DNA of 64,000 nt from Vulcanimicrobiota bacterium. GTDB lineage: Bacteria; Vulcanimicrobiota; Xenobia; Xenobiales; JADMJV01. The stretch is taken from the NCBI GenBank assembly GCA_019637395.1, contig JAHBVR010000006.1, forward strand, positions 124,001 through 188,000, given 5' to 3'. Positions within the stretch are counted from its first letter, which is position 1. Each line of letters starts with the position of its first letter. Under the pieces are notes generated by a model, which saw nothing but the letters and a program-made list of their open reading frames with translations, had not been told where the DNA came from and did no database searches. Positions 63,633-64,000 of this stretch are shown one piece after another. A program made the translations under genes and the position numbers.

Positions 63633-64000
63633 ATGTGGATTCCCCGCGACCTGGAAGCCGTCTGGCCGGAGGCCGGGCGGCAACCCATCAGGATCGTCAC
63701 CGGCGTGCGTCAATGCGGCAAATCCTCTCTACTGGAGCGCCTCGGCGGTGAATACACCTTCGTTTCCCTGGATGACCTGCAAAATCGCCAGTTGGCGCAA
63801 TCGGACCCGGCGCTCTTCTTCCAGACCCACCCGGGGCCGCTGATTCTGGACGAGGTCCAGCACGCTCCCCAGCTCTTCTCGAACTGAAGAGACTGGTTGA
63901 CGCTCAAAAAGCCGGCAAGACGGCGCCTCGAAATTTCTGGCTGTCCGGCTCCAACCTGATTTTTCTGCGCAAGAACGTAGGAGAATCTCTGGCCGGGCGA
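63633..64000 (+). pseudogene. AAA_14/DUF4143-type ATPase, frameshifted and truncated by the window edge
   Basis: The start (ATG 63633) reads WIPRDLEAVW, then the P-loop GVRQCGKSSLLERL and Walker B LILDEVQHAPQLF, which is the AAA_14 (DUF4143) pattern. A TGA follows near 63885. If the frame is moved by -1 at 63880-63885, the protein continues as ELKRLVDAQKAGKTAPRNFW, then LSGSNLIFLRKNVGESLAGR, matching the family's LxGSxxF...SLAGR block. One base is therefore missing relative to an intact gene. The rest lies outside the window. Such ATPases often travel as accessory genes. Confidence 0.75.

Overview
The window looks like chromosome of a GC-rich, free-living, diderm bacterium. A secretin (PilQ) implies an outer membrane, and there is a near-complete type IV pilus machine, GroES/GroEL, glycan-building genes and broad acid and amino-acid catabolism. 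Coding is dense on both strands. I see no rRNA, tRNA, CRISPR array, phage or insertion sequence. The gene mix would fit a deep-branching, poorly cultured lineage, but phylum cannot be fixed from the sequence alone.

Layout. 1-6.9 kb (minus): the 3' truncated end of a very long low-complexity gene with an octapeptide repeat, a small glycine-periodic beta-repeat protein, a secreted DUF4127 protein and two PilZ proteins. 7-13 kb: a class III aminotransferase, trpD, a lethal-factor-like zincin, argH and a GT2 glycosyltransferase. 13-20.7 kb: a GH57 glycogen-branching-type enzyme with DUF4912 sequence, then fadI-fadJ beta-oxidation genes and a hot-dog thioesterase. 20.7-31 kb (minus): pilT, pilC, a sigma factor, pilD, pilM, pilN, pilO and pilQ. 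pilB, pilP and pilins are not in the window. 30.4-40.3 kb (minus): udk, mltG, ruvX and recO, then a bacterial microcompartment (BMC) operon, then era.

The BMC operon (33.2-39.3 kb) is the most distinctive system. It encodes one hexameric shell protein, three pentameric vertex proteins, deoxyribose-phosphate aldolase, an RpiB/LacA-type isomerase with a changed active-site residue, a CoA-acylating aldehyde dehydrogenase and a flavoprotein-like protein. Its content matches the sugar-phosphate-utilising (SPU) class known from BMC genome surveys. Aldolase, dehydrogenase and flavoprotein-like protein share a very similar N-terminal amphipathic helix, the expected form of an encapsulation peptide. 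The inferred reaction is deoxyribose-5-phosphate to glyceraldehyde-3-phosphate plus acetaldehyde, then acetaldehyde to acetyl-CoA. The operon sits between era and recO, which are neighbours in many bacteria, and a polytopic glycosyltransferase-like gene lies inside it.

40.3-55.2 kb: a divergent glutamine synthetase, a secreted acid phosphatase, a phosphodiester glycosidase, a beta-propeller-like lipoprotein, a membrane dipeptidase, a papain-like peptidase, a nucleotide-sugar dehydratase with sugar-modifying genes, and HEAT-like and arrestin-like proteins. 55.2-57.3 kb: groES-groEL, with an unusual inverted repeat upstream. 57.3-64 kb: a membrane protein, a frameshifted secreted-protein gene, a tightly coupled catabolic operon (aldehyde dehydrogenase, two aminotransferases, CoA-transferase A and B), and a frameshifted AAA ATPase running off the end.
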